Assembly (NCBI RefSeq): GCF_020740795.1
Contig: NC_067286.1
Coordinates: 15,566,350-15,630,349, forward strand
Length of the DNA stretch: 64,000 nt
Origin: Apus apus
Lineage: Eukaryota > Chordata > Aves > Apodiformes > Apodidae
Reading direction: 5' to 3'
Both the position numbers and the translations under genes were made by a program. Every line of letters begins with the position of its first letter. Position 1 is the stretch's first letter. Below are positions 39,501-54,500 of the stretch, one piece after another. The notes under the pieces are model-generated. The model was not told the DNA's origin. It was given only the letters and a program-made list of their open reading frames with translations, and did no database searches.

Positions 39501-42500
39501 TGGAGATTTGTTCTCCAAAGCCTTTCTGTAGTTTTTTTTTCCCCAGTTAGGCTACAAAAATTGCTCTTCCAAGCTCAGAATGTGGTAAATTATTAAAACA
39601 CTCAGTTTGGGTGTGTCGCTGGGTAAGGACTCCCACACACAGGCTGGTTAGAAGGTGAGCAGTGCTTGCTAGACTACCTGGTGACTCACCACCCAACGCA
39701 TCGTTAATCATATGTTACAGCATGTCTGACTTCATAGAGTACCGTAGGTGGTGTGAAATAATCTTTGAATGAGTTCAAGCTTTTTCTAGCTTTTATGAGG
39801 TTACAACACTTCACACTCCAAAGACTCATCTGGGTAGGAAACTGTTGAGGTTTTGCTGTAGTAACGTGGGCTGCACTCCTGGCATGTCAGGTCTCGGCTG
39901 CCAGCGGTGGCTTTGGAGGATCCTCAAGCTTGGCACCAGCTGGAGCTGCTCCCTCTCACCAACTGCGCTGCACTCTCTCCCTCAGAGCTGGCTCAAAGCA
40001 ACATGTGAGCACAACTGAATTTTGCTGCCCAAAGATGAAGGGTGGGGTCTGGGTTAGTTCCTGCGAGAGGAAGGGGTAGGATTTGGCTGGGAAAGAAAGC
40101 ATGAAGAGACCTCTGGAAAGCCAGGACAACTGCCTTTGCTGGCACTGAAGGGGACAGGCGGTGACTGCTACTTCCAAGAAGACCTCTCCCACCTTCCAAA
40201 AACAGACTGACCCTAGGTGCTCTGGCTTTCCTCAAGGAGTATGCTTCCCCACTCTGGCACAGCACTGTGGGCAGACAGACTGATGCCACAGGCAACTGTT
40301 TTGCCAATGCATGGAGGTGGCCCAGTGTTGGCCTGCCAAAGGACTTGAGCTTCTTCCTCTGCTAGTCCCTTTTTCAAGCGGGGCACTGGCGAGGCTGCTG
40401 CGATGATCCAAGAGAACAGGCCTGTGTCACGCAAAAGGAAGGGCTCCCTCCACACCCCATGCCCAAAGGCTAACGAGGTAAACAGCAAAGTCATTGACTA
40501 GCCAAGTCTGACACCTAAATTTGGTCTCTTACCAGGACCACATTCATGTGAATGACATTTTTGAGCTACGTAATGCCTGGCAAAACAAGTTACTTCTTTA
40601 CCTTGAGGTAAGTAACTGTAAATGTAGCATCTACCAGCAGTACAGCACAGACACATCTCTCCATGGAACAAATAGTAGCAGCCAACACCTCCTACCCTGA
40701 GGTGTGAAAAAACCTTGCCATGCTGCAATCAAGGGCTCTAGTGTCTTTTGCCTGCTAAAACTGTGTAGTAAAATAGGACACATCAGGGCTAATTTTGTAC
40801 AGGAAGCAATGTTGGAACACTAATACCCAAAAGTCAAAAAGAAAACATTTCACATGTCAGGTGGAAGGCTTTCCAGCATCCTGCTCCTATCTCATTGGTT
40901 GCACAACAGGCCCCTTGAAAAGAGCCCTTTCTCCAGCAAAGAGAGAGCCTGAGGGATGTGGTGCAGCTGATTTGATCCTGTGAAGGGTTTGACCCCAGAA
41001 GGAGGCATCTTCATGAGGAGAATGAGTCACTCCATTTCAATAACAGGCAAAACCATAATTAAAGGTACACAGTTTGCTTGCTTGGGCAGGCTTTGTACAG
41101 TCAAACCAGGAGTGGTCTCCCTGTTACTATATTTACTGAACTCCCCCAATTAAGTATTTTGTTTCCCTCATCCCATAAAGACAATGGTTTCTGCATGTTA
41201 GCTACATTCAGAAAGGAGGTTGTTCTTTGTTTCATATTTGAAAATTGTAGCAGTTTTCTCCCTGCACAGGTTATAGGACAAACGCTAGCAAGAAACAGCT
41301 AAGAAACTTTGCATAGAATCATGTATTTTCAACCACTTTGTTTTCATAGTAAAAAATAATTTATCTGGGTTAAAAAGCACATTCAATATTAACTGAAGTT
41401 TCTTGCACTTTTTGGAGCCATTAATTGAAAACAGATTTAACATACTTCATACCAGTCACATGTAATTGCAGGGCCTTCCATGTATCTTGCATATGTCAGT
41501 GGATTTCAACAAAGCCCTACACCAGAACATCATTTGTCTGTAGACCTGGTGCAGGGGTTGCATTTCAAGCCCTGCCTAAAACACCTTTGCTCTCAGTTGG
41601 AGGCGTTTCCCTGAGGGAGAAAAAGGGCTTCGTTCCTTCTCTGCACCACATTTCATCTTGGCCCCGTGACTGAGACCACCTACAGGGATGCCAGTTACTA
41701 TCAGCTGCATTATGCTGAACTGGTGTTTACAGGAGCACTGGGTGGGAACCACATCTTAGGCAGCCTCTCCACCCAGCCACATGCTTATGGCAGAAGCCTG
41801 CTCTGTTCACGACCAAATGATGGCAACTGCAACCTACCAGACAGACTCGCATGGAAAACTGCAAGCAGAGTGTTTGCTGTATTTTTAGTTGTGTTTAATT
41901 GCAAATTAACAGCTGGAAAGAAGGAAGGGTGAGTAGTGTGTGAGCAGCCAGCTGCCTGCAAAGAGTTTGGAAACCTCTGAGGATACATTCCTGTAGCTTC
42001 AATGAGGACAGCACTGTCCCGCTGCACACTTGGGGTTTGCTGTACCTAGAAGACTTACTTTTCAAGCCATCTGGTGTTGCAAGAGCCAGAGGCCACACTC
42101 TTCTTTGGCAGCACATCCTAGGGCACACCTGTGCAAAGGGTAGGTGCTACAACCAGGTAACTCAAGACAACAATGGGCCATGTTCTTTGGTGGCTGGCAG
42201 AGACTTAAGATTGGTGCTTGTGATATCCTGGAGCCTTGCAGAAGCTGGCTGCTTTCAGTGCATCAACTGTGTCTGCATAAACAGACAAACTGGTTGATGA
42301 GGAAATTAATTACCTTTTGAGGTGACTAGTGGGTTGGTGTTTTTTTCTTTTCAGTGCACAAAGAAAAATAACTTTGTGTTTTCATTTAACTTCAATTTTA
42401 TGTTCATTAGGGAAAAAAAAACATGAAAACATGGACTTCAAAGTGCTGCCAAGCCTGTTAGACATACATCTGTTTAGCACCAGGAAAATACTGGGGTGTC

Positions 42501-45500
42501 CAAGGCACAAGGACCTCCAGACCCGGGTCCACACCAGTCCTTGTCATAGTTTTTCTTTCTTACGGGCAGAGACCTGACAGCAGCAGCAGCTGACAAGCTC
42601 CCACTTTAAATCTCTCAAATTATCTTCATAACATCCTCACATAGGTGTTAGTGGTGCAAACACCCCATATGTACTTAGAGGGAAACGAAGCACAGAAAAT
42701 TTAAGTGTCCTAGTAAGGTCCTGTGAAGATAACGGTGGGAAAAAAGCCTTCACAATCTGGTCTTTTGCATGCAAGTTTAGTGCTAACATCAGCGGACCAC
42801 CCTTCTCCTCTCTACTTTCTTTTCCCTGCATCCCCCAAAAAACCCTTCCTGCTGTCCCAGCCACAGCATCCATGCAACGGGAACCCACAACTCACTGCAT
42901 CTTGAGGCACCGTGACATCACAACAGCAGCACTGCATGTTACAGCACCATTGATGGAAGAAAACCATTTAGCACACATGTGTAGATTTGGAAGGGTGTGA
43001 CATCCCTGTTACTGTTTCAAGAATTCCTCCCAAGGAGCCTCATCATTGTGTGCTGGTGTCGCCTGGCCCAGCTCCACTGGAACCCGTTGGCCTAGAAACA
43101 GGCGTTGCCTGGGGATGCATCCTGGAGCCCTGACTCAGTTAAAGCACAAATTCAAGTAAGTGGAAACATGTCTGAGGAAAGACTGAGTAAAAACTACAGG
43201 GTCAAAGTAAAACAAGCCATGCAGATCCTGAGGAATTAGTGAGAAATTCTGCAATCCCAGCTGCACTGGGGACATCATGGAAAAAACGGCTGGAAGAGAT
43301 CAACTGGGGGCATAATGGGAAAGACCAAAGTCAGTAAGAGCTGAAAATTCTTTATAGTATTGGGCTCAATGTCATCACTGTAGATACAACGGCTGCCAAA
43401 ACCTATGCAAATGGCAGCATTCTGTACAAAGAGCCCAGCCAAAGAGCAGAGATACAAATTAGCAGCAGGAAAGGACTCATTGCTCTTTAGTTAATTGTTT
43501 GATAGCAGCAGTTGAGGGAAAAAAGACAGTATGAGTTTAGTACCAAAATCTTTATCTTTAATCCCTGCTCCAGAGGCAATTTTTCACTAAATGACATTAT
43601 CTAAGCACAACTTACTGTATTCACAGCTAAAACAAACAAACCCGGTATTTCAACTGCACTAATAATGAGATTTCCTAAAAGAAAACACCACAGCATTTGA
43701 AGGCTTTAGGGATGTTCTGTCAGGGTTGCTTTAGGTTTAGGTAATATTTGCCTTTCATTTCTTCCACAGTCCTACTTCTTGTAAAATCCAAAAATGACTG
43801 AAAAAGAGCAGAAAGTACTGAAAGATCACTAAAGATGTGGAAAAAATTTATCCCAGGGCGAATATGAAAGCCATATTCTCGTCCCTTTGCCCTCATCCCA
43901 CAGACATGAACAGTGAGAGACTGATGCTCTAGTGTCAAAGACAAATGAAGTGGTGAACTCTGGTCTTGGCTGGTATCAAAAGAAACCGCACATCCAGCCG
44001 TCCAGTGAGCTTGTTTAGCTAAGAGTGTATTAGTCCCTAGGCTAGCCAAGGCTTTATCAGTTGGAAAATCCCAATCCTGAGTGAAAGCTGCAAGGGGAAA
44101 AAAAAACCAAACAAAAAAGGGGAAAGATTGGGCAGGACAAGCCTGAACATGTTCAGTTTGACCTTCCTACGTTGCAATTATATCCTCATTCCTCAGAGCA
44201 AAAGGCAGTTCAAAGAGACAATAAACTCCTTTTTTTGCAGAAACGTCACTGAAACGGAACTGAAGTGGTTCCCAGAGATAAGGCGACAAAGGAAATTAAA
44301 CCCTTCCTTACAGCTACCCTTTGGTAAAATATCTGCAGAGAAACAGAGCACTGCTTCAGATGTAACTACAGCATTCATCTGAGGAAACAGGACTTGCACT
44401 AGTGGTTTCAAACTGAGATTAATTTAGTATACTGCTCCTCAAAGTCTGCAACTGCTTCCTTCCTTTGCATTGCAGGAATATTAACCTCTAAGGCTCATCC
44501 TAAATTCATTTTATGGGATGGATAGTATTTTATTGTCAGGAAATGTGACTCCAATTTGGGGTACAACTTAATAAAAGCTTCAGTTTAGTTCCAAATAAAT
44601 TTGGGCTGAAGCACTGTAGACCATAGGTTGACTTTGGAGCAGGCAAAGCATGAGGGACCTTTTAGAGCAGCCACCAAACAAGGGGCTTTGATGGCTTTTC
44701 TTTAAACCCTTCATCTGGTCACTAAAGATGTAGGCAAATAGAGGGTCAGCTTAGCATGACAAAAGACATAGAGCTGAAAGGCAGGGCAGGGAGTACACAC
44801 TGCTTGGGTTGGACCTGGGAGGTCTCCAAGGATGCAACCACCCCATCCTGTCTCCCTCCCAAACCAAATCAAGCCAAACCAGAGGTGTGTGGCATTAAAA
44901 TGCCACAGGGAGCAATTAAAGTGGCAAGGTGAAAATAATTGGATTTGCAACTAAAAAAATGAGACACTAAACAGCCCTAGACTGTGAAATATTTGACAGC
45001 TGCAATCCTAGACATAGATGGGACAGGTAGAAATAAAAAGCCCAATAATCTACTACCAATTAATCCAGAAACCATCAAACACTTATGTTGAAAGGTTAAA
45101 ATGAAACAGCAGATTTTTAAAAAAAATGTTTTAAAACCTGCTTCACCAAGAGTTTTATAGAATATGGAAATCACCCTGCTCATCACTCCAGCTCTGGGGT
45201 CTCACTGCCAGTGTATGTTCACTTAACAGTAACAAACTTCAACCCAGTGCAAGACAGACACTTTTTCTAACCATAACTGGGCTGCAGGACAACTCAATTA
45301 CCCAATTGGAAAGGCGTAAATACTTCTGACTGACTCAGTTCGGGTGCGCTGGATTTCTTCCTGCCTTGCACTGCGTCAGGGAATTTCTTTCCACCCTACA
45401 GCCTTTAGGAAAGGGGCACATGGCTGATGGAGTCAGCAGTCATGAATAATCAGGGAGGGACTTTTCCAGAACAAGGCAGCAATGTTAAAAAGTCTTTCTT

Positions 45501-48500
45501 CTGGGGTGACTTTTGCATGACCGAGGGATGACATAGTAAGTCCACAAACAAAAAAGGCTTTATATCCCTGTGGAGGCTTTCACCTCTCCACGCCGTCTTG
45601 GTCCTTCCCTTCTGTGCAGAAGTATTGCATTTTGGGGGCAGGAATTTAAGCCCCATCTGCACCATCTCAGCAGCCATGGTTTTATCTCATTCTTTCCAGC
45701 TAATGCAATCTTACAGCCCATGTTAACAATGCTGTTTTACAAGGCATGATGCTTTGCTATAGTACTGAAGGGATTTCTTTCTGCTGTGGGATGAGGGACT
45801 AAGAGCCAAGCACAACCCAGGGTGACAAACCTGTTTGCAGGCACCTCCAAGAGGCAAGGCTGGTGCCTGGACACCAGTATTCAGCTAGAGAGCAGGAAGA
45901 AAAATTACAAATGGTATTGCCAGAAAGTTAAAAGACAGCAGCACATCAAGACCACCCCCAAAAAAACCTCTCAAGCCCCTGTTAGGCACTTGGGAGCTGC
46001 TGAAATGGAGCCAGAGAAGCTGTGTGTCAGGACACATCCTTGCAAAGCAGTCCAAGCACACTGGGTACCACTGGGACACTGCACCAGGACTAGAAACTCA
46101 GCCAGGATGTAAAAACACAGCACAGGTGCTCAGACTGAAGCAGAACTAATGTTTCACTTCCAGCACGGACTGTTTGCCAGATGTGGACCCCTGCTGAGAG
46201 TTAACCAAAATGCATTTGAAACTCTGGAAAAACACCTTTGTTTTGCAGGTCGTCTGTTTTTAAGGAGAGGGCTGAGCAGTGATCTAAGGAGTCAGAATCA
46301 CTTAGTTCAGACCCCCACAGAAAAGTGTCTGGAGACTTTCAGAGCCGTGAAGCAGGCGCTACAGGAATGATGGATGCTGGATCAAGCCCAGCCTCCCAAG
46401 CCTAAGGGGGTTTGCTCACACCGCCGGGAGCAGGGAAACCGTTTCTCACCGGCAAAGGAAGTCAAGTGCTTGGCAACAAGGGAGGCAGCACTCCCACAAC
46501 TCCGGTTACGCAAACAGCTGCCTTCTGCTGGGTTTCAACATGCTTCACTGCTCCAAAAATAATTTCCTGCCTGATTTGATACCATTAGCAGTAGCACAGA
46601 GTGCAGCATGAATGGTCATGCCGCTTCACGCAGGATCCAGCCAGCCACTGATTTCTAACAAAAGCCCCATTGTTTTTTTTGGCAGGGGAGCGCAATTACG
46701 CAGGAGTAAAAAGGTAAGCAGAGTGATTCTATGATGCCACGGTGGCGTAAGCCCTCTCCTCTTCCTCTATGAAAGGTTTTGACACAAGCCTGGATGAAAG
46801 CACCTGCCATCTTCATCCTTCCAGGCCTCATCCCAGAGCGGAGATTTCCCAGCCCTTACAGCTCACAACACTTAGGGCACATAACCAACACTCAACAGCC
46901 AAAGCAGCAATCAATGCCAACATAGAGTTCAACAACAAAGTCACTGCTTGCTGGCTGATCAGAACCTGTGCTGGTCCCAGATGGAGTTGCTGGAGTTCCT
47001 TCACAGCACAAGCACCCCAAAGCTAATATCATGGCTTCTTTGCTTCCCCACTGGATGTCTGTGTGTCGCATCTGGGGGTCTGTTGGAGCCATTCCAGTCC
47101 AGCCTACTGCTTTGGGAACAGCACTTTTCATTCCTAGCTGGACTGGAATTTGGATAGCAAATTTTGCCTTAAGGTGCATCTGATTTCCTGTTCCCTATTC
47201 CCAGTCCAGGCATCTGCATGCCCTTCCCTAGGGCCTGCCTTGGGGTCACTCCTCCAGGGGCCTTCCTGGTGCTTTGGAAATCTGAAGAAGTACAGAAAGT
47301 TAAGGATGCCAAGGCCCAGCACAGCAGCATCACACTGCATAGCCTGTGGGCCACCAACAGCACAGTACACCAACCCTCCCAACTCCATGGCTGGACACAG
47401 AGGTGTTCTGGTTTGTTCTGGTGGTTTTTTTGGTAGCAGGGGAAGGGCCACAGCAGTGGCTCTGGTAAGAAGCTGAGAAGCTCCTGCTGCTCCAAAACCA
47501 GCCAAAGAGCCATTAGAGGGACAATAGATGCACCTCTGTGATTAACATATGAAAGAGCTGCTGTAACACCTGAGCAGAGAGGCACTTGGGGAGAGAAGAG
47601 CTGTGCTGGAGAAGGAGAGGGGTTCTGGTGGTTGGTGAGGAAGAAGAAGAAGGTGCCCAAGCAGAAGTTTCCCTGCTACCAATGGTGAGATGGCAGCTGT
47701 CCTGCACTTGTGGAGGAACGTGGTGGAACATTCCCTGAAGGCACCAGGAAGGGCGAACTTGGCCAGTGGACTTGGATTTTGTGGCCAGTGGATTTGCTGC
47801 CAGTGGACTCTGATTATGCAGCTTTGGAAGACCCCAGCGCCAGGGGAGGTGACTCTTCCCAAAGCACCCGTGACTCTGTGGGAAGCCCAGGCTGGAGCAG
47901 CTCTGGACCTCGTGGGATGGAGTCATGAAGGAGAGGTTCGTGGAGAACTCTCTCCCATGGGAGGAACTCCATGAGGAAGCAGGGGACGACTGTAAGGAAT
48001 CCTTCCTGAGGAGGATGGCGTGGCAAGAACCACCAGCCTGTGAACTGACTCTAAACCCCATCCCCTGTCCCCCTGTGCCGCTGGGGGGAAGGAGGAAGAG
48101 AAACCTGGAACAAAGTGATTTGGGCCTGGAAAGAAGGGAGGGGTGGGGGTAACGTATGTAAGCTCTGCTCTTTGTGTTGTCTGTGTCCTCTGTGTATTTG
48201 ATTAGTGAAATTAAATTATTATTTTTTTCCCCAAGTTGAGTGTTTTGCCCGGGACCTCAATCGTGAAGAACCCTCCTTGTCCTTTGTCTTGACCCATGAG
48301 CTTTGTCCTTCCCATCCCAGTGTGTGTATGGGGGAGTTGAAAGAGCAGCCATGGGGCTGCTCCTTTGTTGTCGTGTTGGGCCCAAACCACGACAAGAGGT
48401 TAGTTGCTATCTTTCAGATGAAGCTCACATAATGTGCAGCAAAGAAGTGAAACAGCGAAGTAAAACTCATGAGCACCCAGTAAAACAAAGGCTGATAAGT

Positions 48501-51500
48501 GGGCTTCAGAAGCTGATAGCATGTCCAAGACATCAGTGTATTTTAAGGCAGAGCAGAGTGCACACTGGTGTGAAGAGGACCCCACAGAAGTGTCTGAAGG
48601 TCTGTTTTAGCATCTAAGGAAGTTCTGTGGGGTTTTCCAAAACTACCTGGCTCAGAAGCAGGAATCCTTGACACTATCATCCATGTGATTTTGTGTTGTG
48701 TGCTTCTCCTATACCTTGAAATCAAAGTTATGCAGTGGCAGTAGTTTATGCTTATATCTTTTAAGCCCAAAGAGACCACAAGGGACCATTTCATTTGATC
48801 CACACCACACAAGCCTTACCAACCTTTTCCCACGATCATTCATTGAGACACACAATGGGATATGAAAGATGCTCCTCAGCCATGATTAGAACACTACAGG
48901 GGTTGAAGAACCCACCACTGCTTTTGAAGAGCTTGGACAGAAACTAATCTTGAAAGGCAAAGCCATGAAAAGAGAGGAAAGGTCCCATCAGCAATTCTGC
49001 ACAGAACATAACTCCAGAATGACACTCACAGCTTTGATACACGAGACAAAATATGCATCTGAGCTGACCCAAATGCCAGGTGGGGGCCTGCCCATCACCA
49101 TCACAATAAAAGGGAATAACCCTGCAGAGGAGAAAGTGGTTCCTCAGCTGCTGGAGGACCTGAGCCAGGCGGGATGACAGGATGGGTGGGAAGAGTGTGC
49201 AAGCTGGTTTCCATGCTCAACTGACCCATGTCTGCAGCTGCTGCTGCTCCCACAGCCCAAGGGAGTACAGATAAGCAGCAGTTCAGCTTTTCCAGACATA
49301 GCACAATTCTTGTTTACAGCCTCTGGGCTAGACTTTTCAAAAGAAGGAGCTAGGTGTCTATTCTTGCAGGAAGCCAGGTGTGTAAACAGTCCAATTAATA
49401 TAACCAGCAAACTGTGCTCTAGTGCAGCAAGGAGGGCTAGTGGAGACAAGCCAAGAGCACAAGAGCCGAGGAAGGAAAATACTTTTAAAGAATATGCCTA
49501 ATTAGAGATGGGCCTGTGCCAAAAGTTGTATTTGAACACCTGGAATAGCCCTGGGGAGCAGAATTGTAACCTGAACCCAGATCCACATTTTGTAGCTCAC
49601 TCCTCTCCCAGATGAGCTGAAACCCAGGGCCTGGACCCAACCATCACACAGTCTGAACTGTAGGTCTTTAATAGCCAAAGCCTGGACGTCTGGCTTCCTA
49701 CTCTCAACTGGGTTTTGGCCAAGCCATTTCACTTGGCTGCTGGTGCCCTGTGTCCCTCTCACCCCACACTGCCCAGTGCTTCCCTGGGGGCCCATTCAGC
49801 CCCACTCCAGAGCTAGCTGAAGGCCCTTGGCAGCACAACCCTAGACTCACGGTGCGACGTGGAGATGCCCATTTGGTATCTGATGGCATGTCCCCATTTG
49901 CTCCAGCAGCCATGGCATCCCCAGCCCTGTGACCAAGCTCTACTTTCCACTCTACTCCCTTCTCCCTGTCCTTGCAGGCTACAGTTTCTGACCAAAGCAA
50001 GAAACCTGCTGCAACAGCACTCATGTCTGCAAGGCAAACACTGACAGTGCCCCTGGGTTTTGTGCTAAATCCTGAGTTACGGCTTGTTTTGAGGGGCACA
50101 ACCTCCATGGCAGGAAAAGCCCCCTTGTCCTTTATGAATCCTTGCAGAAGTGGCAGACTCCCCTTTCTCCCTTACAGCTCAGCTCTCTAGGACAGAAAAC
50201 TAAACTTTACTCACACTTTATCATCTCTTCAGAATGTAGATTTTCTTTGCCCATTTGGCAAAGAAAGGTCAGCCCCATCCCCATAAAACCACACTGTTAC
50301 AGGCACGTCATGCATTTCAGACAGCTTGCAAGGCTGACTAAACATTTACTTTTGGATGGCTCATTTCCAAAGTCCAGAAATAGATCCTCATCCACCATGA
50401 GAGAGTGCCCACATGTGCTGTCAGACAGCTTCACTGCCCTGTTACAGCCCATCACTTGCATTCCTGCACTTCCCCCTCATGCAGTGCTGACGTTACCCAG
50501 TGCCACCCCCCTCTCGGGGAAGATCTGCAGATAGGCAAGGCCTGATCTCCTAGCTGGACTATTCTTGGTAGATATTTGGCAGTCACTTTTGCATCATCTG
50601 AACTTGAGTCCTGTTAGGCATGTGGCTCTTGATTGTCTTCCCATTCCTGGTGGGCACCCAGCCTCTCACCAGCACAGAATGGGATGAACTGGCACAGCTG
50701 GAGAAGGGCAAATGGGACTTGCTCCCATTGGATGCTGTAATAGTCAAGGCAGTGTTTGTGTTTTGGAAACCTTTTGAACAATGTAGCTCCACTGCTATTC
50801 AGAGCAGGTTAGCATCACAGATGTACTTTTTCTATCTTTGCAAATTTTTCCCTGACACAGCTAAATCTCCATCCCTAAGAAATAGAGCAATTAAAAAAAA
50901 AAATCAGACTTTTTATTTCAAAGCACAGGAAAAGCTTTATGAATCCTTCAAGGGCCAAGAGACTAAGTCTGAAAAGGACTTGCCACACAGCATCCAGGCA
51001 AAACCAAAATGAAGCAACTTTTGGTAGGATGGACAGATTATAATCAGGTAATTAGACATCCCAGACTGTGTAATCACATGCAATGAGAACACGTGTGGGT
51101 GTAGTGTGAGGCGTGAGCCTGGTGCCATCAATCACAGACTCCTCCTCCCTAAAGCATAGAATGGTTAAAGTTGGAAGGAACTTTAAAGATCATCAGGTTC
51201 CAACCCCTCTGCTATGAGCAGGGACACCTCCCACTAGACCAGGCTGCACAAAGCCTCAGCCAACCTGGCCTTAAACACCTCCAGGGAGGGGGCTTCCACA
51301 ACCTCCTTGGGCAACCTGTTCCAGCACCTTACTACCCTCATGGTGAAGAATTTCTTCCTGACGTCTAACCTAAATCTCCCCTCTTTCAGTTTAAAACTGT
51401 TACCCCTTGTCCTATCACTGCTCTCTCCAGTGAAAAGCCCCTTCAGGTACTGGAAGGTGCTATAAGGTCTCCCTGGAGCCTTCTCTTCTCCAGGCTGAAC

Positions 51501-54500
51501 AGCCACATCTCTCTCAGCCTGTCTTCATAGCAGAGGTGCTCCAGCCCTTTGATCATCTTTGTGGCCCTTCTCTGGATCTTCTCCAACAGCTCCATGTCTT
51601 TCGTATGCTGAGGGCTCCAGAGCTGTACACAGCACTCCAGGTGTGGTCTCACCAAGGCAAAATCACCTCCCTGGCCCTGCTGGCCACACTTCTTTTGATG
51701 CAGGCCAGGATTGTGATTGGCCCTTTGGGCTCCAGTGTATGCTGTTGGTTCATGTCGAGCTTCTCATCAACTACCACCCCCAAGTCCTTCTCCTCAGGAC
51801 TGCTCTCTAGCCATTCTCCCCCAAGCCTGTGTTTGTGCTTGGGGTTGCACTGACCCTGGTGCAGGTCCCTGCACTTGGCCTTGAACATCAATAGGTCCAT
51901 CTAGAAGTAGCTCTCTCCCTGTCATGAAAAGTAATTCCTGGAAGACTGGGAAACATCCAAGACTACACCGGAAAACATCTGCCAGAAGAACTGATCCATC
52001 ATCTGTCTCATATCCCACTGTGTCTGGACAGTCAGAAAGGGGAGGGGGAAGAAACTCATATCACACAAAATACAGATAATCTGTTATATAGCTTTATGTC
52101 AGGAAAGAGCCTTTGTAAGCTTCTGTAGGAAGCAACCTTAAACATCTGACACATGAACATCCTCAGCTTTAATAATCATTACTGTCTTTCATCCCCCCTT
52201 TTTTTAAAGTCTGAGAACAGCATGTCAGACTCTGGCCTCCTGCCATTGCTCACATGCTCCCCAGATGGCTTTTCGAAGGGGGTTTCTAATTATTTGGCTT
52301 TTTAAAAGAAATATCCTGCAGGACTCCTTTAGGTTTCTGGAGGTTTCCTTCCTTCCTCTACAAATTTCTCTACCCAGAGCTTGATTTAAAACCAAATTCA
52401 AAGGAAACTTTTCCAGTTACTTCAATATAGCTCAGAACACATACCCTGGGGTATAAACCAAATCCCATAAAAATAGAGAGGGTGCGTATTTCAAAAGGAT
52501 CCACAGTGGAGTTTTGTAAAGAAGTAATTAGGCAAAAAGTTTCAGCCTAGAATATCAGGGAATAAAGAAACACTTAGCAAGACTGAGAAAGTTAAAACTG
52601 CATACAGACCACAAAGGATTAGGGGCATAATTCCTTCTCCATCAAGAAAAATAAATTAAAATTGAAGCAACGATTGCCATAATAACACGCAAACTAGAAA
52701 ATCTCAGATGCTGAAAAATACTGAATGTTTTCAGGTCCTGAACTACCCTAAGCAGACCAGATTTTCAAAAGTGCTAAATTCCTACCCTCTGAAAATCCTC
52801 ATTAGACTTCTCCCGGTGGGAGTCTGAATGAAAATCCCAGCCTCTTTTGGGAAGCCAGATTGCTGTGCTTCTGCTTTTGAGGAGAGTTGGAGAGCTGAGT
52901 AGAGCCCCTAGCACCTTTGTAAAGGAAAGCAAGTTATTCTAATGAATGTGTAGGGTCTGTGTCAGTCCCAGAGCATCCAAGCCACCTCCTAAGCAATAGT
53001 TAATTACAATGAGACATGCTACACCTCCAGAGCTGCAGCTCCATACCCTCCAAGTTGGGATACAACCCTACAGGGCATATTGCCCTGCCCCCTGCAAGCA
53101 CCAGCTGGGCAAACTGGGAGTGCTTCTGCAGGTGCTAGGGCACAGCCCCACTGCCGGCTCCACACACAGTGCCACGCTTCGTGCACTGACAGATCCTCAC
53201 TGCAGTGTCCGGCCTCTCAGGTCACACCATTAGCATTTCCCTCCTCTTGGATCAGTGTCTCTGCTTGCCAGTGGTGCTCAAAGGCATTTGCTGCACCACT
53301 CAGCACAGCACGGGGCTCAGCCCCAGCGGTTGGGAGCACTCTGAATGCTACAGAGAACATTCCTGATGCTGGAAATACCTTCTCCCTTGGCTGTGATAAC
53401 CTGTGATTTGTCAGGTTAAAGAGACAAGCCCCAGCAAGTGCTGGGGTTAGCCTGGAGATGGCCATTCAGAAACTGCTTAGCCCTCTGGCTGCTTTCCCTG
53501 CCTGGATGCTTCACATACCTTTGGCCCTTGCTGGCTGGCAGAGTGGCTGTGAGCAGGGTTTCATAAAGAGGCTGCAATGAAACAAAAACCCTGGGTGGGG
53601 CTGCGGAAGCTGGTACAGTTCATGTAAAGGTCACACTCTTTTTCTGTCACAAAAAGACTTTTTTTTTGTGTCACAAGAAGTGCATTTTTTTGTGCACTCC
53701 ATCCAGCAGCCTGGCCTTCACCTAGGCCCACAGTGGACTGGCACCCTGTGATGACAAGGTCTTGCACCTCCTAATCCACCTGACAGCCTCCCACTTGTCC
53801 CATTCATCAGGAAGCAAAGGCCAAGAGTAGCACTGAGAAGGGTTTAATGCCTAGCTCCAAACTCCTCCAAAAGGGCTGCTTTTCCACCTATCCTCTACAG
53901 CAGCCCTCTTTCAGGCAGGACGAAAACCAGGGGAGAGCAGTAGTGGATGTGCCATCACCTTTCCTCCCCCCATCACAAGTGCAGATCCATTTTGGAACCA
54001 AGCTCCTTCAGTGTCCCCATCTGGCTGCCCCAGGTGCCCCAATAAACCTAAAAGCACTAAGCCTTTCTGCTGCAGAGCTTCTCTCCCTCAGCTCCCAAAG
54101 CACTAACTCCTCCCAGCCCACCCTTCACATGCCAAATCTGCACATTTCTGTTCGTCCTGACCTTCCTTCCCTTACTTGTCTGATAGTCCCTCCCACACAA
54201 ACACCACATCCTTCCTCCCCCAAGCTCACCACAAGGCTGGTTTCCTTCAGTGAAGCAGATCAGAATGAAACATAAGCATGACCCTTTAAATCTAAAGGAT
54301 TAGGAGACCTAAAGGATTAAGACACATAAAGGAGAGAACTGTCCATATAAATATGTATGTGGACGACTAGAGGAAGGCCATGCCACCCCATGTTGCCCTC
54401 CAGGTCCTTCTGATAACTCTTGCTGGACTAAGCTCTGCAGCCCTACACTTCAGCTCCCATCCTCTGGGACTCCCCCACCACTAGCTCTAGGGCTGGCTGA

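Noticed and set aside
47513..48061. 182-residue - strand open frame
   Set aside because: It lies inside the solo LTR, antisense to the LTR's probable orientation, and matches no retroviral protein.
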